From assembly GCA_049999725.1 (NCBI GenBank), contig JBNGIS010003993.1:1-23877 (forward strand): 23,877 nucleotides of DNA, given 5' to 3'. The position numbers were made by a program, and so were the translations under genes. Numbering within the stretch: position 1 is the first letter of the stretch; every line of letters begins with the position of its first letter. Shown piece by piece: positions 1 through 10,246 of the stretch. A model generated the notes under the pieces. It worked only from the letters and a program-made list of their open reading frames with translations, was not told the origin of the DNA and made no database searches. Origin of the DNA: Haplomitrium mnioides. Taxonomy: Eukaryota; Marchantiophyta; Haplomitriopsida; Calobryales.

Positions 1-364
1 AATATTTCGACTGCCAAGTAAAACAGGAACTCAGTAGCAGTTCTTGGTTCAAAGTAGCGGCTGTTGTTTCCCTTTGTATACAAGGTGTTTGGGCCTAGTT
101 TTGGACCCCTGAATTATATTACAATATGACTCAGCAGCATTACAGCCTACCCGTGTGTGCCTTGGGGAAATGAATGTGAATGAGCAAGTTGGCTGGTGAA
201 GTAATTGTTGGTTAGTGGCCAAGACTATGAGGCAAGCAAGAACCACTCAAGGCTCCTAAGAGAGGACTCACCAAGAGGCCATTGCAGCCAAGAATCAGAC
301 GCCATGTTCTATATGTCCCTATCTTCCAAGTGGCACCTTTCGAGGTTAAGGTCTGAAGGAGGGG
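1..364. other. Non-coding, nothing recognised
   Basis: No open frame with recognisable protein similarity on either strand. The purine run and the TGTGAC at 355-370 looked at first like the end of a plus-strand element, but the same bases also fit the outer end of the minus-strand copia-1 LTR. I therefore leave this stretch unassigned. Confidence 0.5.
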
Positions 365-637
365 TGTGACTAGCATCTATGGACATTGGAAGCATGCGTG
401 TGTGTGCTTGGGTGTTGTTAGGTGGTGTTGTAGCCACCCCTGAGTTGGTAAGTAGGAGTTGGGATCCATTCAGTGCAAAGCCCCTCCTATAAAAGGTCCC
501 GAAACACTAGTCAGCTCTCAAGTGGGTGTAACTCGGTCGGAAAAGAGTTAAGGACCCGACCACATGGCTGACACTCTCTCTCTCACACATACATGCATAC
601 ATATATATGGATAAGTAAATATTACCATCCTTCTTCT

Positions 638-711
<74 letters not shown>

Positions 712-837
712 TACATATGGATAAGTAAATATTACCATCCTTCTTTCTTATGGTATATGGAGGTCATACTTACCTCTCTATCTAGCTAAGGTTAGATTAT
801 TACTAACTAGAGGTAGGCTTGCTTTCTATTTACAACA
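365..837 (-). mobile_element. Probable 3' LTR of copia-1
   Basis: On the minus strand this starts TGTTGTAAATAG directly after a polypurine tract (CAAGGGAGAG), the usual start of a copia 3' LTR. A plausible end (GCTAGTCACA) lies at 365-374, giving a TG...CA segment of about 470 bp. The outer boundary is uncertain, because no second LTR is available to compare and no target-site duplication could be tested. The segment holds a large (TC)n microsatellite and a duplicated flank. A plus-strand TATAAAAGG at 488-496 is probably incidental if the LTR is transcribed on the minus strand. Confidence 0.4.
571..746. repeat. (TC)34 microsatellite with 110-bp duplicated flank
   Basis: Bases 641-708 are an uninterrupted TC run of 34 units. 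It is preceded by a short TTC run, and a shorter CT run lies near 574-584. The flank GGATAAGTAAATATTACC occurs at 609-626 and again at 719-736, exactly 110 bp apart. The surrounding CACATACAT and CATCCTTCTT sequences are also shared. The unit (CT-run plus flank) has thus been duplicated in tandem, probably by slippage or unequal exchange between CT runs. Confidence 0.95.
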
Positions 838-847
838 CTCTCCCTTG
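838..847 (-). other. Polypurine tract of copia-1
   Basis: The minus strand reads CAAGGGAGAG immediately before TGTTG. This is the expected position and composition of the plus-strand primer of a copia retrotransposon. It sits downstream of the decayed copia-1 pol on the same strand. It overlaps a perfect 8-bp inverted repeat, GGTTGATA (847-854) and TATCAACC (870-877). Confidence 0.45.
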
Positions 848-1982
848 GTTGATAGAGAGTATGAAAAAATATCAACCACTACAAAGAAGAAAGCATGACT
901 CGAAGGTGGTTCCCAATGGTTTGGACTCATTGAAACCCTCCTTCATCACTAAGATAAAAGAGTGCAACAACTGTACATAGGGGAAACCATAAAAAATAAA
1001 GGAGGTAGTTAACAAAGAGAATATATATGGAAAAAATATAAAGCTAATGAGGTAAAGCTAAATGAATGTTTCTTGATATAAGAACTGAATGTGCATGCAA
1101 ATAAAATAGGGAGGAGATAAAATAAATTAAAGAAGCTTTAAGTAAATGGACATATGAAAAACAAATTAGGTTAAAGTTGGAAAGGGAAATTAGAGTGGCA
1201 AACTAAGGAAACTGGACAAAGAGAAAGAAGGTTATTTGTGTGAATGTCGACTTTGTGAGGGTCGACTACTCATGTGGTGGCATATCAAATGCTCTAATGC
1301 CGAATGGAAAATGCTAGAGCATGCAAAGGCGCAATTGCATGTATGTGTGAATGGCAAAAGATTGATAGAAGCTTGCTCAAAAGTTGAAGGTTAGAAGGGA
1401 AAATGTTGAAAGAGAGAATTCGGACATGTCATAGGCTAAAAAGGTGGAAAGGTTGAATGGCGCATAACTAGTATGTGGAGCACCATATAATATGGAACAA
1501 TGGTATAATGCTGGTGGAACAATGAATTAGACAATTGCAAGCATAACTCAAAGTTTGATGGAGCAATATTCTCAAATCAGAGTAAGAGGTAGCATAAAAT
1601 AAGACGTAAAGGTAGTTTTTGCACTGCAGGTCAAAAAAACCTTTGTATTAGATGTAGAAGTAGAAAGTGCTAGATATATTCATGAGTCAAGCTATCGGAG
1701 TAGATAGGGTGAAATCAAATTTAATCCGTGAGAGATGTTGATGCAAGATAATTTCAAGGATCATAATCAAGAGAATAGTGAAAGGTGGAGTCATCGTGCA
1801 AGCAACATCTATGAAGTTCCTCCAGAAGTATAGTCGGCAAGCAAGAATATATCTATTGATTCTATATTGAAGAGAAAGATAAGTAACTTGCCTGAGAATG
1901 TTAATAAACTGATGGATCACGTTTTAGTATATCAGATAAACATCTCAATCCTAGATGAAAGACCTCATCATGTTTCTGTAGA
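848..1982 (-). other. 3' non-coding region of copia-1
   Basis: This AT-rich stretch lies between the end of copia-1 pol and the polypurine tract. I see no protein similarity. A 77-residue minus-strand frame at 1687-1920 shows no motif. At about 1.1 kb it is long for a copia 3' untranslated region, so it may include an unrecognised insertion. Confidence 0.35.
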
Positions 1983-3008
1983 GTTGACTACTTTTGCATG
2001 TCTATGCCACATATATAGTCTTTTTGTAATGCTAGGGGTAGTGGCTTTGTAAATAAGTCACCTTTGTTCTAAAGAGAAGGAATCCATGCCATGCGTATAT
2101 TATTGCAATGTTTCTAACATGCATATAATACCTTTGGGGTAATATGCTTAATTCTATCACCTTTTATAAAACCTTGTACAATCTGATCCACACATAGTCA
2201 ATTATCTTCATGGATAGTTATAAGGATTGTCCAGATTGATTGTCATATTTTTTTTTAATATGATGAGTTAGATTTTGAAGCCAACACATTCTTGAGTGGC
2301 TTTGTATAGGGTGATGATTTAGGTGTAATTAAAGGATGTTGTTGTCAGTAATTGTTTGGTGCTTTTCCACAAAGTCGTTGTCGTGACTTGCAAATATATA
2401 TATCTCGTTTGGGATTTGGCATTATCTAGGCCAAAAAAATATCTTGCATCAGCAAAGCCTGTCATCTCATGGCTCATGTCCTTTGGAAAATATAGGCCCA
2501 CATTAGCAGTTCTTGTAGATATATGAAGACACATTTTATACCATTCTAGTGTCTAATGGCCGATTGGAAACTGTGACTTGCTAGAAGACTGACTACAAGG
2601 TTGATGTCTGGTCTAGTTTGATTGGCTAGATATAGTAATGTACATGTCAAAGATAAATATGGTTTTCCTGATCCCAAAACAATTCACTTTCTTGTCTTTT
2701 TTTAAACATATCCTTTGTTGGGTATCTCAAGGGATCTCAAATTCATTCGAGTGCTTACTGGATGTGAGTTATATATATTAAACTATTGGAGTATTCTCTT
2801 TGTATATGTAGCTTGATTTATTACAATGCTATTAGTTGCTAACTATATTCCCATACAATAGCTTGGTTCACCAATGTCTTTCATATAAAAGACTTCTGTC
2901 AATGTTGATATTGTTTTTGTAGTTAAGGAGGGAGTTCATAGTAGATTGATATTATCCACATATACTACAGTTATGACAAATTTCTTACCTTCATGTTTGA
3001 GAAATAAA
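1983..3008 (-). pseudogene. Copia-1 pol, RT core to RNase H (decayed)
   Basis: This is the C-terminal part of a Ty1/copia polyprotein, which copies element RNA into DNA and degrades the template. Reading down the minus strand, the RT active-site box appears as VVYVDNINLL (2951-2962 codes YVDN; the family has YVDD). It is followed by the EVFYMKDIGEPSYCMGI segment. Then come fragments of the SHPVST, YLANQTRPDI and NGIKCVFIYLQ type. The RNase H domain is best kept at 2319-2534, with FADARYFF, KSQTRYIYLQ and TTLWKSTKQLLTTTS in the family order. The tail has EDN, GFIKGDRIKHITPK and, at 2043-2062, GDLFTKP, matching the family ADLFTK end. There are several stops and shifts of frame. The N-terminal side ends sharply at 3008, where gypsy A is inserted, and resumes at 11548. 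Confidence 0.85.
3004..3008. repeat. Target-site duplication of gypsy A, left copy
   Basis: ATAAA directly precedes the TGTCA end of the gypsy A LTR and is repeated at 11543-11547 directly after the other end. Five bp is the usual Ty3/gypsy length. Removing the element and one copy rejoins the copia-1 RT in one reading frame. Confidence 0.9.
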
Positions 3009-4694
3009 TGTCACTCCTCTATTTCCGATCTTAACCTTCATAGTCACCACTTTGGATGCAGGGGAGGACAAATTGTGGGCTTTCAGTTTTTTTTCTGAGA
3101 TGACCCCTTGCCAGTTATCGCTTTGAAGCTTTAAGGATACTCTCTTTCCTTATTAGCCTTCAGTTCACCACTCACTCTCTTCAGACTTCACTCAAATCAT
3201 TCATGGACAGCTCAGGTTCACATTCACCGCACCCAGTCTTCCTTGTGCAATTCTTTCCATGTATTCCAAGGACCCAAAACTTGTGCCCTGTCACCTTATT
3301 TGTAATTGGGGCAGAAAGATGTTGTGTCCTGCACCAAGAGACAATTACAGAGGTCTGGACTTCCCATCTTGGGTTTGTCACAGAGCTAGTACACCAGATT
3401 CTAGCTATTCTAATATGAATTAATCACGAAGCTATACTCAGGATTATAAACAGAGAGCATTTCCCCCTGGGATCATTTAGCTGTCATAGGGATTGGACTC
3501 CCCCTTCCGAGTTGTCTCAAAGTCTGCTCAACTGCTCTGATATATTTGATTCTACTATGCTGATTGAACTTAAATGCAAACTGGGAATTCAACTATACTT
3601 TAATACACAAACCATTCACACTATGTACTGTAATGAGGAGCAGAGTTCTTGAAGACTCTCTTGACTGATTCCACCATTGATACTTCCTTTCTCAATCTTC
3701 AGTTGCCTTCCAACCTTCTCTACAACAACCACTCACACATCCTTCTCCAGATAGTTTTTCTATTTCCCTCGCAAGAAGCCCTGAATTTACTTCCTCAGGC
3801 TAAGAAAAGGATTTCTTTTAGTTCCACCTATGGAAGAGCAGTCCCCCTAACTGCAGGTAATCCACTTCACTCCGAGCCTTGACGAGTCCTACTCCGCAGT
3901 GCTCAGGCACTAACACAGCCCCCTCTCTCTCGGCTCCACTTGAATAATTACACCAGAGTGCACTCCGAGCACTCAAGGTTGATGCGCTTGCATATAGAAT
4001 TGTAGAGATGCCTCCAAGCTCCTCACTCAGCAGTCTCTCCTTAGTTCTTGGCTGGCCAAAATCCCTTCAAGAATCACGTATCGGTTCACCTCCGCTCTCG
4101 TCCACCTGCGAGGACGAGTTCACCTGGATTGCCCGATCATCCAAAGCTCCTTACTCTGCGATTCACGGCGCCCTTCCAGTCCACCTCCAAATCCCCCTGG
4201 CCCCTTGGAACTAGTCCACCCGGTTCACGCGATCTCCTCACTGAATTTCCACTCATGCCTTACCATGTGCGATTTCTCTGTTGCAAGGTCGCTCTTACGT
4301 CCTTTGATTGCATGTGCATCTCCCCCTCTGAATTAGAGTCCCTCGAGGTATACCCCCTCCTCCCTTCCTCCGAGCGATCCCCCTCGAGTGCGCTTCATTT
4401 GAAGTTGTTAATTCCGTTAGGCTTGAAAAAGGATGTGTCGACGTGTGGCTCTAAGGTTCGTTAATCCCGTTACAATGGAGAATAAATACGGCCGTGTGTC
4501 ATGTCAGTTGGTCAAGAAATGACAAGTACAATGATAACAGAGTGTCCAACGAATCTTGCGGATTGAGATTCCGCAGATTCTTGTGGAGCCAGGTCCGAAA
4601 GGTTCTTCGGAACTGAGTTCCGAAGTGCCCCGCGGAACCCAGTCCACGAAATCTCAGTAGATTCCTTCTCGGATTCCCAATGATCTTCCGCGCG

Positions 4695-4940
4695 CCACAT
4701 CATCCGCTACACCGCCGTCTGACGCTGCCCCATAAGGAGGTAGGCTAATCGTCGCGTTGGCCCTCCCTTCCGAAGTTGACCCGCTCGCGGCCCAAGGTCC
4801 AATGAGCTCTCACCTGTTGCCACGTGTCCTCTGACTTTGCTCGAGGCTCTCCGAGTCACCACGTCATCTAAAAGGCGCCGTCCGACGCCGCCCTGCAAAG
4901 AGGTAGGCGGACCGTCGATTGACTTCCTTCCGAAGTTGAC
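4695..4940. repeat. Diverged direct repeat in gypsy A LTR
   Basis: 4695-4780 and 4856-4940 are similar, about 160 bp apart. Both contain a CGCCGTC(T/C)GACGC core, then (G)AGGTAGGC, and both end CTTCCGAAGTTGAC. The copies differ at scattered sites and by small gaps. They may be duplicated promoter or enhancer elements of the LTR, but that is inference. Confidence 0.75.
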
Positions 4941-5255
4941 CTTCGGAATCCTCTCCTCGAGTCTTAGAGCGCCACATTGTTCGAAGGCCGCTGCGGACTC
5001 CCTTTGCTCGCCGAGTAAGAACTTGTGCCAATGTTGCCGTTTCATCATCCCTTCAGAATAAGAACAATGCAAGCTTGTCCGAGGCTTCCTTCGCTACTTT
5101 GTCACCGCGCTCATTGTAAGAATGACAAAAGTGTCCCCCTTGTTAAACTTTTGAATGCCTCGGCCGAACCCTTTCCCTCCGGTTTCCCTCTAGGTCACCC
5201 TTTTGCCACTCCCTCCAATCCCTCCGGTTGGCGTTTCGACGGATCCAAGTTAGGA

Positions 5256-5735
5256 GGTTCCCCCACGTCGGAGGACGGATCAGAACCACCTTAACCGGTT
5301 CCCTACTGATCGGATGGTCAATAGATCGCCCTTTCGCCTCCACTTGCTCTTCATTGACACGTTCAGTGATTTGTCTCCCTTTCAGCTCTCCTCTGCTTTT
5401 CCTCCTATCGAATCTCCGCTAAGTCACCATTTCAGCTTCCTCAGTTCTTCCTTGGTCGGAATGTTGATGAATCACCTCTTCGGCATCAAACGGGTCTCCC
5501 GTGATCGGATTTGCGCTAAGTCGTCCCTTCGGCTCCCTCAATCCTCCTCCGCTTGGATCCCCGATAATCACCCTTCCGGCACTCTTCCGCCTTCCTTCGA
5601 TTGGATCCACACTATGTGACCTTTTTCGGCTCTTCCTCATAGCTCCTTGGTTGGACTCTTTGTGGTTCCCTCTTAAGTGGGGTTCCCACGTTGTAAGACG
5701 GATCAGAACCTGGTTAAGTGGGATCTCTACTTAGG
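5256..5735. repeat. Two families of diverged repeats in gypsy A LTR
   Basis: First, 5256-5325 and 5681-5735 share GTTCCC, CACGT, GACGGATCAGAACC and a TTAA segment. Second, 5407-5460 and 5504-5557 share ATCG(A/G)AT, CGCTAAGTC and a TTC(A/G)GCT(T/C)CCTCA block, 97 bp apart. Further weaker copies of the second unit seem to occur from about 5170 to 5640. This part of the LTR probably grew by repeated local duplication. Confidence 0.65.
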
Positions 5736-6417
5736 AAGGCTACTTCCCGCAGAACCTTGGACTCTTTGGAGTTGCCACGTCTTCCGTAGAATCTCGTGAA
5801 TCGCTCCAGAGACGTCACATTTCTGTGGAATCTCATGGGGCGTTCAGGGAACTCCACGTTTCCGCTAGGATTCATGGATTTAAAGAGTGAGCTCGATCGG
5901 CCATTGCAGAGCGTGCTCATGCTTGCGGGATCGAGATGTCCCTCTTCCCTTGCCTTGCTCGCCCTTGTGACGATCTCACCTCCTCATTTCGTCCCTGATC
6001 CTTGCTTTCCGATTGGTGGCCGATGTAGGACATGTTCGCGATCTGCCTCCTTTGAGTGCCTTCGGATGTCTGCTTGTGGATCTGTTCTTTCTTCTCGAAT
6101 TACTTCGCTTGGAGTGATCGTTCTCTTTTCCCCTGCTCGACCACGATCCCCGCATCCTCCTAAGTTCCACGGCTTTCTGCTGACCTGCTTCGGATTTTGA
6201 AATGGGACCCCTCCTCTAGCTGGTGATCACTGCCCTCTGCTCATTTTTCCGGCATGATCATGTCTTCCTCCTAGGAATCATGCGCCCTGCTCTTAACTAT
6301 CTGTTTGAGAGTAATCTGTGGCTCCTGAGAGACCTTCACACTTGCTAAGGGTCATTGTGCTAGAAATGCTTCTTATTTCCTAAATTCTGCTTTAGTGCTT
6401 CAAATCACTGGCTGACA

Positions 6418-6432
6418 TAACTCCCCCTTTAA
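6418..6432 (-). other. Polypurine tract of gypsy A
   Basis: The minus strand reads TTAAAGGGGGAG then TTA, directly before TGTCAGCC, the LTR start. This is a typical plus-strand primer for a gypsy element. About 145 bp of untranslated sequence (6433-6576) separates it from the pol stop codon. That stretch includes a short CA-rich run at 6555-6573. Confidence 0.8.
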
Positions 6433-6576
6433 GTGTGAAGCAACCTCGCGAACACCCTTCATCTCCCTTCTCTATTGGTTGTCTCCTATGAGTGATCATT
6501 GTCCGGCCTCCGTAACTGTTGCAATACATCCCCACGAAACGCCCTCCCTACGAAACACACACACATACACATAATT

Positions 6577-7780
6577 TTACCTCCGCTGGCTGACCATCTT
6601 CAATGGTGTCACATTTAGGTCCTCTTTCTGCTCCTCCTGATTCTCATATTTTTTCAATCTGTCGAAGTGTACTCTGTTGGCTAACTTTTGACCCTCTAGT
6701 GTTTCTAGCTCTGCTGACCCATTCTGATGGAGCTTGCTCATCACAAATGGTCCCATCTACCCTGTGTGCAATTTCCTTGGGAAATGCATAAACCTGTTGT
6801 CTTACAACAACACCAGATTGCCCTCCCAAAGGTTAGTTGGTTTGAGCTCCTTATCATGCTGCTTCTTCCTAAGCTCTTGTTGGTGCTCCAACCTTCCTTG
6901 GGCTATCTCTCTGACTTCTTCCAAGCTCTCCAGCTGATAGAGTCTCTCCCTTCTACTCTGATCCTCAGCCATCCTCTCATGCTCCAACACTCTTCTAGTG
7001 GGTACCTCATACTCTACATGCACCAGGGCGTGTTGTCCAAAGACCAAAAAGTAAGGACTATGCCATGTTGTGGTCTTGTAGGCCAAATTGTAGGCATGGG
7101 TGGCAGTAAGCAGCTTCAGATCCCAATCCGCTTTGTTTGCTGCTACTGTCTTACTGAGTATTTTCCCCATGATTCCATTGGCCCTTTCTGTTAGGCCATT
7201 CGCCTTGGGGTGGTAAGCTGTGGTACTTCTGTGCTTGACCAGGTACCAATGGGTCAGGTCTTTGATTACCTGATTGATGAAGTGTGTCCCTTGATCACTG
7301 ACCAACTCCAAAAGAAGCCCAAACCTGCAGAACATTTGCTCATATAGGAAGGCTGCCACTGTCTTGGCATCATCTTTCCTAGTTGCTTCGGCCTCCACCC
7401 ACTTGGTGGCATAATCCGTAGCCAATAATATGTACATGTTGCCCTTCCTGGTGGAAGGTGCAATTGGACCGAGAAATGGGTACCAGAGAATGGTGTTGGT
7501 TTGTTGCAGGCCTCCCCGTCCTTTGGCAGGCATCACACCTCTTCACCCAAAAATGCACATCCTTGTACAAGGTGGGCCACAAGTATCCTGCATCTACGAT
7601 CTCCTGAATGTGGTGTTGGTTGCAAAGTGGCCTCTTGTCTCCTCTTTATGAAGTGCCTGCATCACCACTATGGACTGATCTTGCTCTAAGCAGTGTCTGA
7701 CCATCCCGTCATACCCTCTCTTATGTAATATCCCCTTGATCAAGAGGTATGGCCTTACCTTTCTGAGGAACACAATAGCC
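6577..7780 (-). pseudogene. Gypsy A integrase (decayed)
   Basis: The integrase inserts element DNA into the host chromosome. The N-terminal HHCC zinc finger is visible: HKEETRGHF supplies the histidines and CDACQRTG (7514-7537) the cysteines. The core has ATDYATKW (first Asp; 7399-7422), SDQGTHF near 7281-7300 (second Asp), then ANGLTERANG (Glu). Exactly 35 residues separate the second Asp and the Glu, so the DD35E triad is intact. The C-terminal part ends in NRVHFDRLKKYEN and a stop at 6577. Between about 7600 and 7500 the frame shifts out and back, so the zinc-finger cysteines lie in a different frame from the core. Stops near 6800 and 6760 replace expected Tyr and Trp. It lies in the same frame as RT and RNase H, as one former polyprotein. 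Confidence 0.9.
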
Positions 7781-8309
7781 TCCTCTCTGCTGCTACCTTG
7801 GGGGATTTGAGCTGAACAGAGGAATTCAGTGATGAGAGCGTAATTTGTGGTCCCTCCGACCCTTACTTGGAATAGGTCCTCATCAGGGAATTGATCGTCT
7901 ACCTCCTCCTGATTGACAAGCCCATCAATCCGAGAGAAGAAATCTGCATTGCTGTGCTTTTTCTTAAGCTTGATCCTAACCTCAACATCAAATTCCTGCA
8001 AGAGAAGTACCCACCTCGCAATCCGACCGGTGACGTCTGGTTTGTTCACCATGTACTTGATTGCATTGTGATCCATGTGGATGATCACTTTTTGCTGCAG
8101 CAAATAATACCTGAATTTTTTCAGAGCATAGATGATTCCTAGTGCTTTCCGATCTGTTGCAGAGTAGTTCTTCTCCACTGGTGCCAGTAGCCTGCTGGCA
8201 AAGTATATTGGGTGATCGCGTCCCTTCTCATCCACCTAGGATAATATTGCTCCAATGCAGAATCCTGAAATGTCGATCATCACATGAAAGTCCTTTCTCT
8301 AACTGGGAG
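7781..8309 (-). pseudogene. Gypsy A RNase H (decayed)
   Basis: RNase H removes the RNA strand during reverse transcription. The first catalytic Asp lies in FHVMID (near 8275-8300), followed by an in-frame TAG where the family has Gln. DHPIYFASRLL, YALKKFRYYLL, HMDHNAIKYM and ARWVLLLQEFDVEV follow in family order. The domain closes with HSNADFFSRIDG, the usual ADxLSR end. At 8137-8160 the motif is ATDRKALG where the family has TERExLG: the catalytic Glu is Lys. The enzyme would be inactive even without the stop codons. The rest of this interval is the linker towards the integrase. Confidence 0.88.
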
Positions 8310-9399
8310 GCACCAATACGGGAGCGCTTGCTAGTCTCTCTTTCAATTCTCTGAAACTTGCCAATCTTTCAGGAGTGGCCTCAAATGTGCTACCTCCTTT
8401 GGTCATTTGGGTGAAGTGTAGAGCCACTAAGGCGAATTGGTCGATGAATCTGCATTAGTATCCAACACACCCCAAGAATCCTTGCACCTCTTTCAGGTTA
8501 GTAGGAAATGCCACATTTATCCAGTTGGTGATCTTTTCTTGATCCACCTCTATTCCTTTGCTTGATATCCTGTGTCTGAGGAGTATCCCTTTCTTCACTC
8601 CGAAGAAGCACTGGTCTAGGTGCAACCTCAGCCTCGTTTCTCTGCACCTTTGAAGAGTGAGCCTAACATCCCTCTCATGGTCCTCCAGCATACCGTATAC
8701 CACTAAATTGTCGATGAACACTTCTAGGAATTTCCTAAGGTAGTCATGGAAGATATTCATCATCATTCACTAGAAGGTACCTGGTACATTGCATAGACCG
8801 AATGGCATTGTTCTGAAAGCAAACAACCCCCATTTTGTGGTGAATGTTGTCTTGAGCTGATCTTCCTCTCGGATCCAGATTTGGTTATAACCTGAGTACC
8901 CATCAAGAAAGCTATATACCTCCTGCCCTGCTACCAAATCCAACACCCCATCTGTGAAAGGCAACAAGTTGTGGTCCTTTTTTGTGGCGTCGTTTAGCTT
9001 TCAAAAACCTTGGCATACTCGGATTTTTTTCTTTCCATCCTGCCCCGCCTTTTTGGGTACCACTACCAGAGGAGACACCCATTCACTATTGAGGACAAGG
9101 TAAATGAGTTCGGCTTCTAGGAGTTTGTCTATCTTCTCCTTCACCACTAGAAAGAATTGAGGATTCATCCGATATTGCCTCTGTCGCACCGGAATTGCTG
9201 TTGGCATTGCTGTTGGCTCCAAGTCGATCCGATGCTCCCCCAATTCTCTCGAGACTCCCTTCAAATCTAAGTGACTCCAGGCAAAGACGTCACTGAAATT
9301 GTACAGGAGATTGGTGAGGGTCCGCTCTGTTTCTTTGGGTAATTGAGCACCTATATGGAAGGTGTGTCCCTCTTGGACCACTAGCTATTTGTGTTGGGC
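8310..9399 (-). pseudogene. Gypsy A reverse transcriptase (decayed)
   Basis: The RT makes DNA from the element RNA. A leader segment with FSDVFAWSHLDLKG and LVVKEKIDKLLEAELIY precedes WVSPLVVVPKK. Then come VYSFLDGYSGYNQIWI with the first catalytic Asp, FRTMPFGLCN (MPFGL at 8794-8808), and FLEVFIDNLVVYG (FIDN at 8707-8718; the family has F/Y-x-DD). The thumb follows with LQRCRETRLRLHLDQCFFG and GFLGCVGY. The third catalytic Asp is Asn. Stops: TGA near 9000 where the family has Arg (DFRKLN); TAG plus TGA at 8767-8772 where it has Gln-Arg; a stop at 8455; and TAG near 8300 where it has Trp. Apart from stops the frame is unbroken, which suggests moderate age. Confidence 0.92.
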
Positions 9400-9821
9400 A
9401 TTCCGCACCACTCCCATTTCATTTCGTCTCATGTTATCCTCTGATGGTATTAGAGTGGCTAACCGTACTCCGCCTTCCTCCCAATGAGCTTCTGCGGACC
9501 TTCCTGTGTCCGTTTCCTGGATCCGATGAGGTACTTCAATCTGTCACTCCTTCAGATCCTAGTGTCCTCAGCTCTGGTCCGATCTTCCGCGGACCCATCC
9601 CACTGTTGCTTTGTTCCGTCATAGGTAGATAATTCAATTTGATTGACAGAAATTACACCCTCCTCCGATAGATCCTCCTTTGTCGCTTCACTCACCAATT
9701 GTACCTAGTAGTGGTACTCCGAATCTTCTTCCTCTTCAGACCACTCACTGTCATACTCTGCCTCAGACTGCGTTTCACCCAAGTGAGGAACAGGACCATA
9801 GTGCACCGTCGTTTTTCGGGG
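9400..9821 (-). pseudogene. Gypsy A protease-RT linker, acidic
   Basis: This joins protease (one frame) to RT (another). In a third frame the minus strand from about 9788 codes a strongly acidic stretch of the type EAEYDSEWSEEEEDSEYHY, followed by a TAG. It continues as EATKEDLSEEGVISVNQIE. I know of no function for it. The two frame changes within 400 bp are best explained by small indels in a formerly single polyprotein frame, but programmed frameshifting cannot be excluded from one damaged copy. Confidence 0.55.
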
Positions 9822-10246
9822 TCAAACACCAGTGTGGAGTTCCCCTAGTTGTGCATTACTCTTGCCCCATACAGCCACGGCCTTCTGACCAACACCGAGT
9901 ATGGAGACACTCTGGCGGGTCGCATTACCAGATAATTGAGCTTGAATTCCTTCCCTTCGATGAATGTTGGAATTTGGAGGAGTGAACCCAATGGTTTTAC
10001 TCGAGAACCATCCGCCAGCCTCATGAATCGAGATGTACACTGGAATTTTGTGAATCCCAGTTTGTGAGTTGTTTTCTCTACCATGATGTTGACGCATGCC
10101 CCTCCATCTACGGGCACTAAGGACAATGTGCACCCCGCGACCTGGATGTCATTCTTTGGGGTCCCTTTGTCTTCACATACCAGTTGCAGATCCACTGGAA
10201 CTCCCACCTTTGGTAGCCTTCTTCTCCTCCTAGCTCCCATTAGCAA
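9822..10246 (-). pseudogene. Gypsy A aspartic protease (decayed)
   Basis: This is a retroviral-type aspartic protease that would cut the Gag-Pol polyprotein. The active-site loop is SLVPVDGGACVNIM (DGGA at 10097-10108), where most families have D-T/S-G. Plant gypsy elements with DGG loops exist to my knowledge. The second half has FMRLADGSRVKPLGSL, then FIEGKEFKLNYLVM and SVLVRRPWLYG, matching the family's final hydrophobic-G/R-RPWL segment. It shares its frame with gag upstream. A TAG follows VMHN at the end, where Trp or Gln would be expected. Confidence 0.8.

Larger units (their letters stand above)
3009..6417 (-). repeat. 3' LTR of gypsy A, 3.4 kb
   Basis: The LTR starts TGTCACTCC at 3009 and ends CTGACA at 6417, giving TGTCA/TGACA terminal inverted repeats. 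The inner end is set by the adjoining polypurine tract and by a 34-base match (30 identical) to 11509-11542. The outer end is set by the target duplication and by similarity of its first 400 bases or so to 23423-23830. The middle (4500-6200) is richer in C and G than its surroundings, with many TTCCG/CGGAA motifs and internal repeats. Open frames up to 138 codons (4048-4464, plus strand) show no motif. At 3409 bp it is far longer than most LTRs and makes up 40 percent of the element. Confidence 0.82.

Noticed and set aside
488-496. TATAAAAGG on the plus strand, as a promoter of a plus-strand element
   Set aside because: The adjoining polypurine tract and pol put the LTR on the minus strand, and nothing on the plus strand downstream is coding.
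507-716. Minus-strand frame coding a long Arg-Glu repeat
   Set aside because: It is only the translation of the (TC)n microsatellite.
3203-3418. Open frames on both strands in the repeat shared with 23423-23830, as a conserved small gene
   Set aside because: The right-hand copy does not keep either frame open over the matching bases; the similarity is that of non-coding LTR DNA.
4048-4464. 138-codon plus-strand open frame inside the gypsy A LTR
   Set aside because: Antisense to the element, Pro/Ser-rich, and no motif; the C-rich LTR explains it.
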